From Caballeronia sp. GAFFF1 (GTDB lineage Bacteria; Pseudomonadota; Gammaproteobacteria; Burkholderiales; Burkholderiaceae), in the NCBI RefSeq assembly GCF_023630705.1, contig NZ_JALQEM010000025.1:184234-248233 (forward strand): a DNA stretch of 64,000 nt. Direction: 5' to 3'. The notes under the pieces were generated by a model that saw nothing but the letters and a program-made list of their open reading frames with translations, was not told the DNA's origin and searched no databases. Below, piece after piece: positions 55,213-64,000 of this stretch. How positions within the stretch are numbered: position 1 is the first letter of the stretch; each line of letters starts with the position of its first letter. A program made the translations under genes and the position numbers.

Positions 55213-56018
55213 ATGTACGCATTCGACTATCAACGGCCGGACGAGGCGCAAGCGGCGGTGGCCGCGCTCGCGGCGAACGGCGACGCCAAATATCTCGCGG
55301 GCGGCCAGAGCTTGCTGCCGACCATGCGTTTGCGGCTCGCGCAGCCGTCCGCGCTCGTGGATGTGACGCGCATCGCGTCGATGAAAACCGTCACGCTCGA
55401 TGCCGACAAGCTGACCATCGGCGGCGCGATGTGCCACGCGCAAGTCGGCGCGAACGCGGACGTCAAACGCGCGCTGCCGGGCCTCGCCGATCTCGCGAGC
55501 CGCATCGGCGACCGGCAGGTGCGCGAGCGCGGGACCATCGGCGGCTCGCTCGCCAACGACGATCCGGCGGCGTGCTATCCGTCCGCCGTGCTCGCGCTGA
55601 ACGCGACGATCGTGACGGACCGCCGCCGCATTGCCGCCGACGACTTCTTCCTCGGCATGTACGAGACCGCGCTCGAACCGGACGAACTGATCACCGCCGT
55701 CGAATTTCCGCTGGCCGAGCGCGCTGGCTACGAGAAGTTTCGCAATCCCGCGTCGCACTTCGCGCTCGTCGGCGTGTTCGTGGCGAAGCACGCGGACGGC
55801 GTGCGCGTCGGCGTGACCGGCGCGGCGCCTTCCGCGTTCCGGCCGAAGGAACTGGAAGCGGCGTTGTCGAAGGACTTCTCGGTGGCGTCTGCGCGCAGCG
55901 TGACCATTTCCGCCGACGGCCTCAACGACGACATGCACGCGAGCGCCGCCTACCGCGCGCATCTTATTCCGGTGCTCGCGGGCCGCGCCATCGAGCGCGC
56001 GCTGTCGTTCTCGGCGTG

Positions 56019-56019
<1 letters not shown>
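55213..56019 (+). CDS. Molybdenum hydroxylase FAD subunit (CoxM type)
   Basis: 268 aa. FAD-binding PCMH-type domain: KYLAGGQSLLPTMRLRLAQPS and ERGTIGGSLANDDPA, then the CO dehydrogenase flavoprotein C-terminal domain. Receives electrons from the [2Fe-2S] subunit. GGAGACC lies before the ATG; one-base overlap with the next gene (TGATG). Confidence 0.95.
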
Positions 56020-56915
<896 letters not shown>

Positions 56916-56917
56916 CC

Positions 56918-58114
56918 ATGCCACCGTTCGCGCGCAACGTCGTGCACTTCGTGCGCTTGCTGCGCGGCGCGGGGCTCGGCATGTCGCCGGCGCAGGCGGT
57001 CGATGCGCTCGACGCGCTGCGCTTTATCGACCTCGGCCGGCGCGACGACGTGCGCGCGGCGCTCGCGTGCCTGCTGGTTCATGCGAGCGACGAACGCGAG
57101 ATCTTCGATTCCGCGTTCGATCTGTTCTGGCGCGATCCCGATTGGGAAAGCAAGCTGCGCGCGCTCTTGCTGCCGAAGATTCAGAGCGCCGCGCCGCCGC
57201 CGAAGCGCAACAACCGTCTCGCCGACGCCCTCGCGACGCGCACCGACACGCGCGAGACGCCACAGCCCGAAGCGCAGGCCGAAGAGACGCACGCGCGACT
57301 GTCGTTCAGCGCGCAGGAGCGCCTGAGTCATCGCGATTTCGACACCCTCAGCGCCGACGAATGGCGCGCGCTGCGGCATCAGATTCGCGCGCACCGGCTG
57401 CCGCTCGCGACCGAGCCGACGCGCCGGCTGAAGGCGGCGTCGCGCGGCACGCACGCGGACTTGCGCGCGAGCGCGCGGCAAGCGGTCCGCGCGGGCGGCG
57501 ACTGGACCGTGTGGAAGTATCGCGCGGTGGTGGAGCGCAGGCCGCCGCTCGTCCTGCTGCTCGACATTTCCGGTTCGATGAGCGCGTATTCGCGCGCCGT
57601 GCTGTACTACTGCCACGCGCTTTTGCAATCGCGCGAACGCTTGCAGGTGTTCCTGTTCGGCACGCGGCTGACGAACGCGACGCGTGCGTTGCGCGAGCGC
57701 GATCCCGATGTCGCGGTGACCGCGCTCGGCGAACAAGTCGCGGACTGGTCGGGCGGCACGCGCATCGGCGCGGCGCTCGCGGAATTCAACCGGCGCTGGG
57801 CGCGTCGCGTGCTGGCGGGCCGCGCGACCGTGCTGCTCGTGACCGACGGGCTGGATCACGAGGCCATCGACGTGCTCGATGCCGAAATGGCGCGGCTCAA
57901 GCGCTTCGCGCATCGGCTCGTGTGGCTCAATCCGCTGTTGCGATTTGCCGGCTTTACGCCGCGCGCGCGAGGCGTGCGCGCGATCCTGCCGCACGTCGAC
58001 GCGATGCTCGCGGCTCACAACCTCGACAGCCTGGCCGCTGTCGGGCGGGAAATGGCGGCGCTTTCCGCGCGCGGCGCGCCCCGAATGCCAGGAGGACACA
58101 CGCAATGGAACTGA
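56918..58114 (+). CDS. VWA domain protein (CoxE-like)
   Basis: 398 aa. N-terminal helical part, then a von Willebrand A domain with MIDAS motif D216-x-S218-x-S220 (LLLDISGSMSAYS) and a later TDGLDHE motif. Works with the preceding MoxR ATPase in enzyme maturation. Start is uncertain: ATG 56918, GTG 56912 (overlapping the moxR stop) or ATG 56891. Its end overlaps the next start by 10 nt. Confidence 0.9.
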   Translation: MPPFARNVVHFVRLLRGAGLGMSPAQAVDALDALRFIDLGRRDDVRAALACLLVHASDEREIFDSAFDLFWRDPDWESKLRALLLPKIQSAAPPPKRNNRLADALATRTDTRETPQPEAQAEETHARLSFSAQERLSHRDFDTLSADEWRALRHQIRAHRLPLATEPTRRLKAASRGTHADLRASARQAVRAGGDWTVWKYRAVVERRPPLVLLLDISGSMSAYSRAVLYYCHALLQSRERLQVFLFGTRLTNATRALRERDPDVAVTALGEQVADWSGGTRIGAALAEFNRRWARRVLAGRATVLLVTDGLDHEAIDVLDAEMARLKRFAHRLVWLNPLLRFAGFTPRARGVRAILPHVDAMLAAHNLDSLAAVGREMAALSARGAPRMPGGHTQWN

Positions 58115-58659
58115 CCGAAACGCATACCTTGCCGGTGCCGCAGGATCGCGCGTGGGAGGCGCTCAACGACACGGCCATGCTCAAAGCCTGCATTCCGGGC
58201 TGCGACAGCATCGAAGCGGACGGCGAAAATGCCTATGCCGTCGGGATGACTGCCGCCGTCGGCCCGGTCAAGGCACGCTTCAAGGGACGCATGGAACTGA
58301 CGGATATCGACGCGCCGCATACCTACACGATCGTCTTCGAAGGACAGGGCGGCGCGGCCGGCTTCAGCAAAGGCACGGCCAAAGTGAACCTCGAACCCGG
58401 CGAGGACGCGGACACCACCAAGCTCACCTACAGCGCGCACGCGCAGGTGGGCGGCAAGCTCGCGCAGATCGGCTCGCGGCTCGTGGACGGCGCAGCGCGT
58501 AAGATCGCGGGTGAGTTCTTCAAGCGATTCGGCGCGAAGTTGCAGGACGCAGGCGAAGCGCAGCAAGAACAGAACGGCGTCGCGGACGAAAAACCGGCTG
58601 ACGCCGACAAGGAAGAGAAAGGAAAGAAATCATGGACAGCGTGGATCTCGAAGTCCTGA
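58105..58659 (+). CDS. SRPBCC / CoxG-like protein
   Basis: 184 aa. START-like fold characteristic of CoxG: MELTETHTLPVPQDRAWEALNDTAMLKACIPGC, then FKGRMELTDIDAPHTYTI and LVDGAARKIAGEFFKRF. After it comes a charged Glu/Lys tail of about 40 residues. Proposed to anchor or recruit the hydroxylase to the membrane quinone pool in other CoxG systems. AGGAGG precedes the start; it overlaps xdhC by 28 nt. Confidence 0.93.
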   Translation: MELTETHTLPVPQDRAWEALNDTAMLKACIPGCDSIEADGENAYAVGMTAAVGPVKARFKGRMELTDIDAPHTYTIVFEGQGGAAGFSKGTAKVNLEPGEDADTTKLTYSAHAQVGGKLAQIGSRLVDGAARKIAGEFFKRFGAKLQDAGEAQQEQNGVADEKPADADKEEKGKKSWTAWISKS

Positions 58660-59651
58660 AGCACAGCGCGCGATGGCTCGAAGAAGGGCATCGCGCGCTG
58701 CTGGTCACGGTGGTCAAGACGTGGGGCTCGTCGCCCCGGCCCGAAGGCGCGATGCTCGCGGTCCGCGACGACGGCCATGTGGTCGGCTCGGTGTCGGGCG
58801 GCTGCATCGAAGACGACCTGATCGACCGCGTGCGGCAACGGGGCATCGAGCAGTCGAAGCCGGAAGCGGTGAAATACGGCATCAGCGCGGAGGAAGCGCA
58901 CCGCTTCGGCCTGCCGTGCGGCGGCACCATCCAGCTCGTGCTGGAGCCGCTCACGCGCGAGAGCGGCATCGCGCAACTGTGCGCGGCGGTGGAAAGCGGG
59001 CGACTCGTCGCTCGCACGCTCGACATGGCGACGGGCGCGGCGCGCCTCGAACCTGCGCAGGCCACGGACGGCGTGCTCTTCGACGGCGCGAAGCTCCTGA
59101 CCATTCACGGTCCACGCTACCGCATGCTCGTGATCGGCGCGGGGCAGTTGTCGCGCTATCTGTGCAGCATCGCGGTCGGGCTCGACTATCAGGTGACCGT
59201 GTGCGATCCGCGCGAGGAGTACACCGACGAGTGGGACGTGCCGGGCACGACCATCGTGCGCACCATGCCCGACGACACCGTGATGGACATGAAGCTCGAC
59301 GAGCGTTGCGCGGTGATCGCGCTCACGCACGATCCGAAGCTCGACGACCTCGCGCTCATGGAGGCGTTGAAGACGCCGGCGTTCTATGTCGGCGCGCTCG
59401 GTTCGCGGCGCAATAACGCGGCGCGGCGCGAGCGGCTGAAAGAGTTCGATCTCAGCGACGCCGAGCTTGCGCGGCTGCATGGTCCGGTCGGCATCTATAT
59501 CGGCAGCCGGACGCCGCCGGAAATTGCCGTGTCGATACTCGCGGAGGTGACGGCGGCGAAGAACGGCGTGTCGCTGCCGGAACTGCTGCAAGTGGAAGGC
59601 GCGAAGGCGGCGCGCGAAGTCGCTGGAAAAGGCGAAGTGTGCGGCGTGTGA
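58632..59651 (+). CDS. XdhC/CoxI-family molybdenum cofactor insertion protein
   Basis: 339 aa. N-terminal XdhC domain (TWGSSPRPEGAMLAV, VSGGCIEDDL) and C-terminal Rossmann domain (VIGAGQLSRYL, YVGALGSRRNNAARRERL, GIYIGSRTPPEIAVSI). XdhC binds Moco, promotes its sulfuration and hands it to the large subunit. Last gene of the cox-like operon, starting inside the CoxG gene. Confidence 0.94.
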   Translation: MDSVDLEVLKHSARWLEEGHRALLVTVVKTWGSSPRPEGAMLAVRDDGHVVGSVSGGCIEDDLIDRVRQRGIEQSKPEAVKYGISAEEAHRFGLPCGGTIQLVLEPLTRESGIAQLCAAVESGRLVARTLDMATGAARLEPAQATDGVLFDGAKLLTIHGPRYRMLVIGAGQLSRYLCSIAVGLDYQVTVCDPREEYTDEWDVPGTTIVRTMPDDTVMDMKLDERCAVIALTHDPKLDDLALMEALKTPAFYVGALGSRRNNAARRERLKEFDLSDAELARLHGPVGIYIGSRTPPEIAVSILAEVTAAKNGVSLPELLQVEGAKAAREVAGKGEVCGV

Positions 59652-59682
59652 CGGCCGCACAATAAAGCGCCGCCGTTGCCGC

Positions 59683-60333
59683 TTACAACAGCCCGCACAC
59701 GATCATCGCGACGAGCGACACCGTCACGATCGCCGCGCCCGCCGTGCGCCGCTTGTTCAGCTCGGTCCACAGCAGCACGCCCGTGAGCGACAGAAGAATC
59801 AGGCTGCCGGCGAGCGTATCGATCAGCAGCACCCAGCCGACGCTCAGGCCGACGCCCTTGTGAAGGTTCGTCAGCGTCGCAAGGAAGGTGTTTTCGGTCC
59901 GCTTCACCGAGACGAAGTTGTTGCCGACCCAGTACTCCGCCATCACGCTGCTGCCCGGCGACGCGATCATCGTCGACCATTGCTCAGGCTGCATCGCGCT
60001 CTTGTCGCCCCAGCCGACGGGATGCGCCGGCTCACGCCGCGTGCGGCCGACGTTGCCGTCGAGTTGAAGTTCCTTCTTGAGCCACATGCCCATGTCGCGC
60101 GGCGATTTGAAACCGCCCGCGGGCAGCGGAAGTTGCATCTGCGACACCTGCGGCTCGCCGGTCGAGACGCGCAGCGGCGGCGCGCGGTGGTTCAGCAGAA
60201 AGCCGGTCACGCCGAACAACAGCCCGAGCAGCGCGCCCCACAAGCCGACCCAGCCGTGAACCTTGCGCAGCCACTTGAGAAACGTCGAGCGGCGCGAGCG
60301 GTTCGTGCGCGCGGTTTGTTCGGCGTCGTTCAT
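59683..60333 (-). CDS. PepSY-associated membrane protein
   Basis: 216 aa. One N-terminal membrane helix (about 24-43), a periplasmic PepSY-like part, and two C-terminal helices; conserved histidines in KVHGWVGL, LLNHRAP and NLHKGVGL fit heme ligation of the PepSY_TM group, members of which reduce ferric siderophores. A Fur-box-like site 147 bp upstream supports iron regulation. Start at 60333 with AAGGACG before it. Downstream it converges on xdhC. Confidence 0.87.
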   Translation of the reverse strand: MNDAEQTARTNRSRRSTFLKWLRKVHGWVGLWGALLGLLFGVTGFLLNHRAPPLRVSTGEPQVSQMQLPLPAGGFKSPRDMGMWLKKELQLDGNVGRTRREPAHPVGWGDKSAMQPEQWSTMIASPGSSVMAEYWVGNNFVSVKRTENTFLATLTNLHKGVGLSVGWVLLIDTLAGSLILLSLTGVLLWTELNKRRTAGAAIVTVSLVAMIVCGLL

Positions 60334-60479
60334 CGGGCGTCCTTGCGGACGGTGTCGAGCGGTGTCGCTCGTCGGCGGCGGGGTGAAAGTGTCAGGCGCG
60401 TTCAAGCGTCTCTCCGGAGTCGGCGGGTTCGTCGGCAACGCCGCGCCCCAACCGATTCGCAGTCGTTAAGGCGGGCAAA

Positions 60480-60494
60480 TGAGAATCGTTATCA
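60480..60494. promoter_or_regulatory. Fur-box-like site
   Basis: TGAGAATCGTTATCA. Against the 7-1-7 motif TGATAATnATTATCA its reverse complement, TGATAACGATTCTCA, differs at two positions. It lies upstream of the PepSY gene (minus) in the gap before the srkA stop. Confidence 0.65.
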
Positions 60495-60562
60495 TTGCAC
60501 GTCGAAACGCCTGACACAATGCTTTCTGGCGGCGCGAAGGCGCCGCTTCGTCACCAAAAATT

Positions 60563-61597
60563 TCAGACCGGCCAGAGCGGCCCTTCCTGCATCGCGCCGA
60601 TTTGCTCCCGCAGTTCGAGAATGCGGTCTTCCCAGTAACGCTGAGTGTTGAACCAGGGGAAGGCGGCGGGGAACGCGGGATCGTCCCAGCGACGCGCGAG
60701 CCACGCGGCGTAGTGGATCAGCCTCAATGTGCGAAGCGCCTCGATCAGATGCAACTCGCGCTCGTCGAACTCGCAGAAATCTTCGTAGCCTGCGAGCAGG
60801 TCGGAAAGCGCGCGCGACGCTTCCGCGCGGCCTGCCGGCAGCAAGAGCCATAAGTCTTGAATCGCCGGTCCCATGCGGCTGTCGTCGAAATCGACGAAAT
60901 GCGGGCCGGCCTCCGTCCACAACACGTTGCTCGGGTGGCAGTCGCCGTGCATGCGCAGATGCCGCACGTCGCCGGCGCGCTCGAAGCATTGCGCGACCCC
61001 GTCCAGCGCCATCGACACCGCGCGCTCGTAGGCTTCGCGCACGTCGGCGGGCACGAAGCCATGCGTCAGCAGAAACTCGCGCGGTTCATATCCGAAGGTG
61101 TGGATATCGAGCGCCGGCCGCTCGCGGTACGGCTCGATGCCGCCGACGGCGTGAATGCGCCCGATGAAGCGTCCGAGCCATTCGAGCGTTTCGCGGTTGT
61201 CGAGGTCGGGCGCGCGGCCGCCGCGTCGGTCGAAGACGGCGAAGCGAAAGCCTTCGAATTCGTGGAGCGTCGCGCCTTCGAGAACGCGTGCCGGAACCGC
61301 CGGAATCTCGCGTGCGGCGAGGCTCGCGACGAACGCGTGTTCTTCGAGAATCGCTTCATTGGACCAGCGCTCTGGCCGATAAAACTTCGCGATGACAGGC
61401 GGCCCGTCTTCGACGCCCACCTGATACACGCGGTTTTCGTAGCTGTTGAGCGCGAGCAGCCGGCCGTCGGTGCGCGCGTCGGCGGTCATGAGCACGCTGT
61501 CCACGGCGTCGAGCACGCGCTCGGGCGTGAGGCCGGCGAAGGGCGGCGCGGCGTCGGAAGCGGGGACGCCGGTAGAGTCGGAATGATTGGAGTTCAT
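60563..61597 (-). CDS. srkA: Stress-response serine/threonine kinase SrkA (YihE/RdoA)
   Basis: 344 aa. Aminoglycoside-phosphotransferase-like kinase: SYENRVYQVGVEDGPPVIAKFYRPERW (ATP site with Lys), catalytic MHGDCHPSNVLW and metal-binding FVDFDDSRMGPAIQDLW. In E. coli it moderates death under stress. Length and motifs are standard. Apparently monocistronic. Confidence 0.94.
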   Translation of the reverse strand: MNSNHSDSTGVPASDAAPPFAGLTPERVLDAVDSVLMTADARTDGRLLALNSYENRVYQVGVEDGPPVIAKFYRPERWSNEAILEEHAFVASLAAREIPAVPARVLEGATLHEFEGFRFAVFDRRGGRAPDLDNRETLEWLGRFIGRIHAVGGIEPYRERPALDIHTFGYEPREFLLTHGFVPADVREAYERAVSMALDGVAQCFERAGDVRHLRMHGDCHPSNVLWTEAGPHFVDFDDSRMGPAIQDLWLLLPAGRAEASRALSDLLAGYEDFCEFDERELHLIEALRTLRLIHYAAWLARRWDDPAFPAAFPWFNTQRYWEDRILELREQIGAMQEGPLWPV

Positions 61598-61677
61598 TCC
61601 GGCATTGTGCGCCTTCCGGCGGCAGCCATCAGTGTCGCTTCAACTCGGCGGCGCACAGGTCGCCGGCACGACGCCGT

Positions 61678-61890
61678 TCAGTGAACGACCGAGTTCGACG
61701 GACGCACGATATCGCCCGTATCGATCAGGTCTTCGAGAAAGAACGGCTCCGTATTCAGCAGCTTCGTGACGCCGGGCTCGCCCGAATACCACGCGACCAT
61801 GGCCATGTCGCCGAGAATGCGCATGACGATGCCGCGCGCGCCCTGAGGCACGGCAATATGCACGGAGCGGACAATCGAACCGATTTGCAT
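61678..61890 (-). CDS. Small conserved-looking protein of unknown function
   Basis: 70 aa, MQIGSIVRSVHIAVPQGARG start, then a compact mixed sequence with LGDMAMVAWYSGEPGVTKLLNTEPFFLEDLID. Not membrane or secreted. No family recognised. Balanced composition and a sensible N-terminus suggest a real gene; it lies 80 bp downstream of no partner. Confidence 0.65.
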   Translation of the reverse strand: MQIGSIVRSVHIAVPQGARGIVMRILGDMAMVAWYSGEPGVTKLLNTEPFFLEDLIDTGDIVRPSNSVVH

Positions 61891-62214
61891 GATGAAACCC
61901 CGTTTCCATGCCGGCTAAATAAGACGCCGGTCATATGTTCCAACAGCACGGGCCTGTGACGGCGCGTGCACCAGACAATCGCCGCGTCTTTGTTGAAGGA
62001 AGCGCGACCTGCGCGGCTTTCATGAACGATTGTGCGCTTACTTTAGCCTATGGCAACGCGCAAACGCGATGCCCAATGCCGCGATATGTTGCCCAACGCA
62101 GACGTTCGACGCATGTTTGCTGTCTGCGGCACATGGAATGCGCCGCTGCATCCGGCAAAACCCTGACGGACGGCGTATTGTTGAGGGTTCTAGTTTTAAG
62201 CGGAGACTTCATTC
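61891..62214. other. Intergenic region upstream of the MFS gene
   Basis: 324 bp between divergent genes. Nothing beyond possible promoter sequence near its right end (TTGTTGAGGGTTCTAG around 62179); no convincing hexamer pair. Confidence 0.4.
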
Positions 62215-63480
62215 GTGAACGCATCACCCGCGCCGCAGCGCAAGGACGCGCCGCCCGCGTCTGCGGATCTTTATCTCGAGCGCGGCTCGCGAGCCTACTG
62301 GCGTGCTTCGCTCGCGTTGCTCTTCGCGGGCTACGCGACGTTTTCGCTGCTGTACTGCGTGCAGCCGCTGCTTCCGGAGTTCACGAAGGGCTTCGGCGTC
62401 AGCCCGGCGGTAAGCGCGTTAGCGGTGTCGGTGAGCACGGCGGCGTTGGCCGTCGCCATTTTCATCGCGGGATTCGTCTCCGAAAGCTGGAGCCGTCATC
62501 GGTTGATGACGCTGTCGCTGCTCGCGTCCTCGGTGCTGACGGTCATCGCGGCGCTGCTGCCGAACTGGCACGCGCTGCTCGTCGTGCGCGCGCTCGAAGG
62601 CTTTGCGCTCGGCGGCGTGCCGGCTGTCGCGATGGCGTATCTCGCGGAAGAAGTGCATCCCGAAGGACTGGGCCTCGCAATGGGCCTCTATGTCGGCGGG
62701 ACGGCAATAGGCGGCATGGCCGGGCGCGTGATCAGCGGCGTGCTCGCGGACTTCTTCGGCTGGCGCGTGGCGATCGGCGGCATCGGCGTGCTCGGACTGC
62801 TCGCGACGCTCGCGTTCCGGTCGCTGCTGCCGCCGTCGCGACGCTTCAAGCCGCGGCGCGGCGTAGGGTTCAAGCATCATCGGCGCTCGCTTGCCGGGCA
62901 CTTGCGGCACGGCGGGCTGCCGTTTCTTTTCCTGATCGGCTTCGCGCTGATGGGCAGCTTCGTCACGGTGTACAACTACGTCGGCTATCGGCTGCTGGGC
63001 GCGCCGTTCGGACTCAATCAGACGCAGATCGGCGCCATATTCACCGTGTATCTCACGGGCGTAGTCGCGTCGCCGTGGTCGGGCAAGATGGCCGATGCCT
63101 TCGGACGCGGCCGCGTGCTGGTCGCCGCGATCGTGCTGATGATGGCCGGCATCGCGCTGACGCTCTCGATGTCGCTGCCGGTGATCATCGGCGGAATCGC
63201 TTGCCTCACGTTCGGCTTCTTCGCGGGACATTCGGTGGCGAGCGGCTGGGTCGGCCGCCTCGCGACGCAGGCGAAAGGCCAGGCTGCCGCGCTGTATCTG
63301 CTGGCGTATTACCTGGGATCGAGCCTGATCGGATCGTATGGCGGGCACTTCTGGACCGGCTTCGGCTGGCCGGGCGTGGTCGGGCTGATCGCGGGACTGC
63401 TTGTGATCGGCGTCGCAGCCGCGGCTTATCTGAATGGCCGGGAACGGGCGCTGATCCGCGCGCCGTCGAAAGGCCAATGA
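62215..63480 (+). CDS. MFS transporter (YnfM/arabinose-efflux-like)
   Basis: 421 aa, twelve membrane segments. LLPEFTKGFGVSPAVSALAVSVSTAALAVAIFIAGFVSE is the first half with motif A-like GFVSESWSRHRLM; ALEGFALGGVPAVAMAYLAEE matches the YnfM group. Likely exports a sugar, drug or organic acid. GTG start with GGAGAC before it. No regulator gene adjacent in the window. Confidence 0.92.
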   Translation: MNASPAPQRKDAPPASADLYLERGSRAYWRASLALLFAGYATFSLLYCVQPLLPEFTKGFGVSPAVSALAVSVSTAALAVAIFIAGFVSESWSRHRLMTLSLLASSVLTVIAALLPNWHALLVVRALEGFALGGVPAVAMAYLAEEVHPEGLGLAMGLYVGGTAIGGMAGRVISGVLADFFGWRVAIGGIGVLGLLATLAFRSLLPPSRRFKPRRGVGFKHHRRSLAGHLRHGGLPFLFLIGFALMGSFVTVYNYVGYRLLGAPFGLNQTQIGAIFTVYLTGVVASPWSGKMADAFGRGRVLVAAIVLMMAGIALTLSMSLPVIIGGIACLTFGFFAGHSVASGWVGRLATQAKGQAAALYLLAYYLGSSLIGSYGGHFWTGFGWPGVVGLIAGLLVIGVAAAAYLNGRERALIRAPSKGQ

Positions 63481-63688
63481 AATCGGACGAAACTTAGGGT
63501 TTTACCGCGTTCGCTTAATAACGCGGGCTGCGGAGCCTTCTGTCGCAAGGCTTCGGCGTTTTCCGCCAGCCGTGTTTCGCGACGACGACGCAACGCGCTT
63601 TCTCCCGCCGCCTATACTCGAATCGTCGATGCGCGCGTTCGCGCCGGCACCATTCGAGCAAGAAAAGCAGGACGATGGGAGACGCACC

Positions 63689-63871
63689 ATGACGTATTTC
63701 ACGATCGGCGATTTCATTCTGGTCATCCCGATGGCGCTTGCCGGGGCGCTGTTCCTCGGCGCCATTCCGTGCGCATCGCATTTCAAGAACAACGTGCTGC
63801 GAGCGTGCGGCGCGCTCGTGGGCGTGCTTGTCGCGTTCCTGCTGGTAGAGGGCTTGCCCGCGCTGATATGA
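63689..63871 (+). CDS. Small two-helix membrane protein
   Basis: 60 aa. MTYFTIGDFILVIPMALAG then LRACGALVGVLVAFLLVEG: two hydrophobic segments. A ribosome-binding site GATGGGAG precedes the ATG. No family recognised. The stop is the last base before the low-quality end of the window. Confidence 0.6.
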   Translation: MTYFTIGDFILVIPMALAGALFLGAIPCASHFKNNVLRACGALVGVLVAFLLVEGLPALI

Positions 63872-64000
63872 CGGCGGGGGGGGGGGGGCGCCCCCCCCGC
63901 GCCCCGAAACGTGCGGGGCGGCGCACCCCACCCCCCCGCCCCGGGGGGGCGCCGCCCGCCTCGCGGGGGTTGTCGGGCCCCCCCCCCCCCCGGTTCCGCG
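63872..64000. other. Homopolymer-rich, probably erroneous sequence at the window end
   Basis: Runs of up to ~15 G or C, and GC content unlike anything else in the window. No open frame can be trusted. It looks like a contig end assembled from poor reads. Confidence 0.8.

Overview
The window is high-GC chromosomal DNA from a member of the Burkholderiaceae (Burkholderia sensu lato; Caballeronia or Paraburkholderia are the best guesses). This rests on the gene orders gspD-E-F-C-G-H-I-J-K-L-M-N, hslV-hslU, xerC-DUF484-dapF-lpxL-metK, the mnmC/hupB neighbourhood, and the protein sequences. It looks like core chromosome 1. I see no insertion sequence, prophage, CRISPR array, rRNA or tRNA. The last ~130 bases are homopolymer-rich and look like a poor-quality contig end.

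Layout. 1-8 kb: a truncated sensor kinase, then minus-strand genes for a SET-domain methyltransferase, an Old Yellow Enzyme, a glutamine amidotransferase, a MarR regulator with an unusual cysteine tail, a YbdK carboxylate-amine ligase and a cation/proton antiporter. Two long AT-richer gaps (4.15-4.92 and 7.3-8.03 kb) carry DnaA boxes; the second also has five GTTTAC hexamers and is a candidate replication origin. 8-13 kb: mnmC with a degenerate methyltransferase half, the HU gene, a G3E GTPase lacking its CxCC motif, and a lytic transglycosylase. 13.2-24.7 kb: a complete type II secretion operon of twelve overlapping genes without a prepilin peptidase. 24.7-29.1 kb: an efflux locus (outer-membrane factor, small membrane protein, MarR, DHA2 MFS pump) built around a divergent promoter inside a perfect inverted repeat, with no adaptor gene. 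29-38.6 kb: a lipoprotein, gshA, ada, a candidate ~60-nt small RNA, hslVU, dksA, a second (canonical) G3E GTPase and an rRNA methyltransferase. 38.6-43.6 kb: xerC, a DUF484 gene, dapF, lpxL and, divergently, metK behind a strongly structured leader that can bury its ribosome-binding site.

44-52 kb: a PhyH dioxygenase, a DUF3185 protein, an MscS channel, an aldo/keto reductase, ferredoxin-NADP reductase, a soluble two-component pair and an amino-acid permease. 52.2-59.7 kb: a molybdenum hydroxylase operon (small, large and FAD subunits, then a MoxR ATPase, a VWA protein, a CoxG-like protein and XdhC). Its large subunit carries the form II motif AYRGAGR, so it is probably not a CO dehydrogenase and its substrate is unknown. 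59.7-63.9 kb: a PepSY membrane protein with a Fur-box-like site, a SrkA-type kinase, two small conserved proteins and an MFS transporter.

The strongest candidates for undescribed biology are the metK leader RNA, the small RNA with two anti-Shine-Dalgarno motifs beside hslU, and the DnaA-box region next to mnmC.
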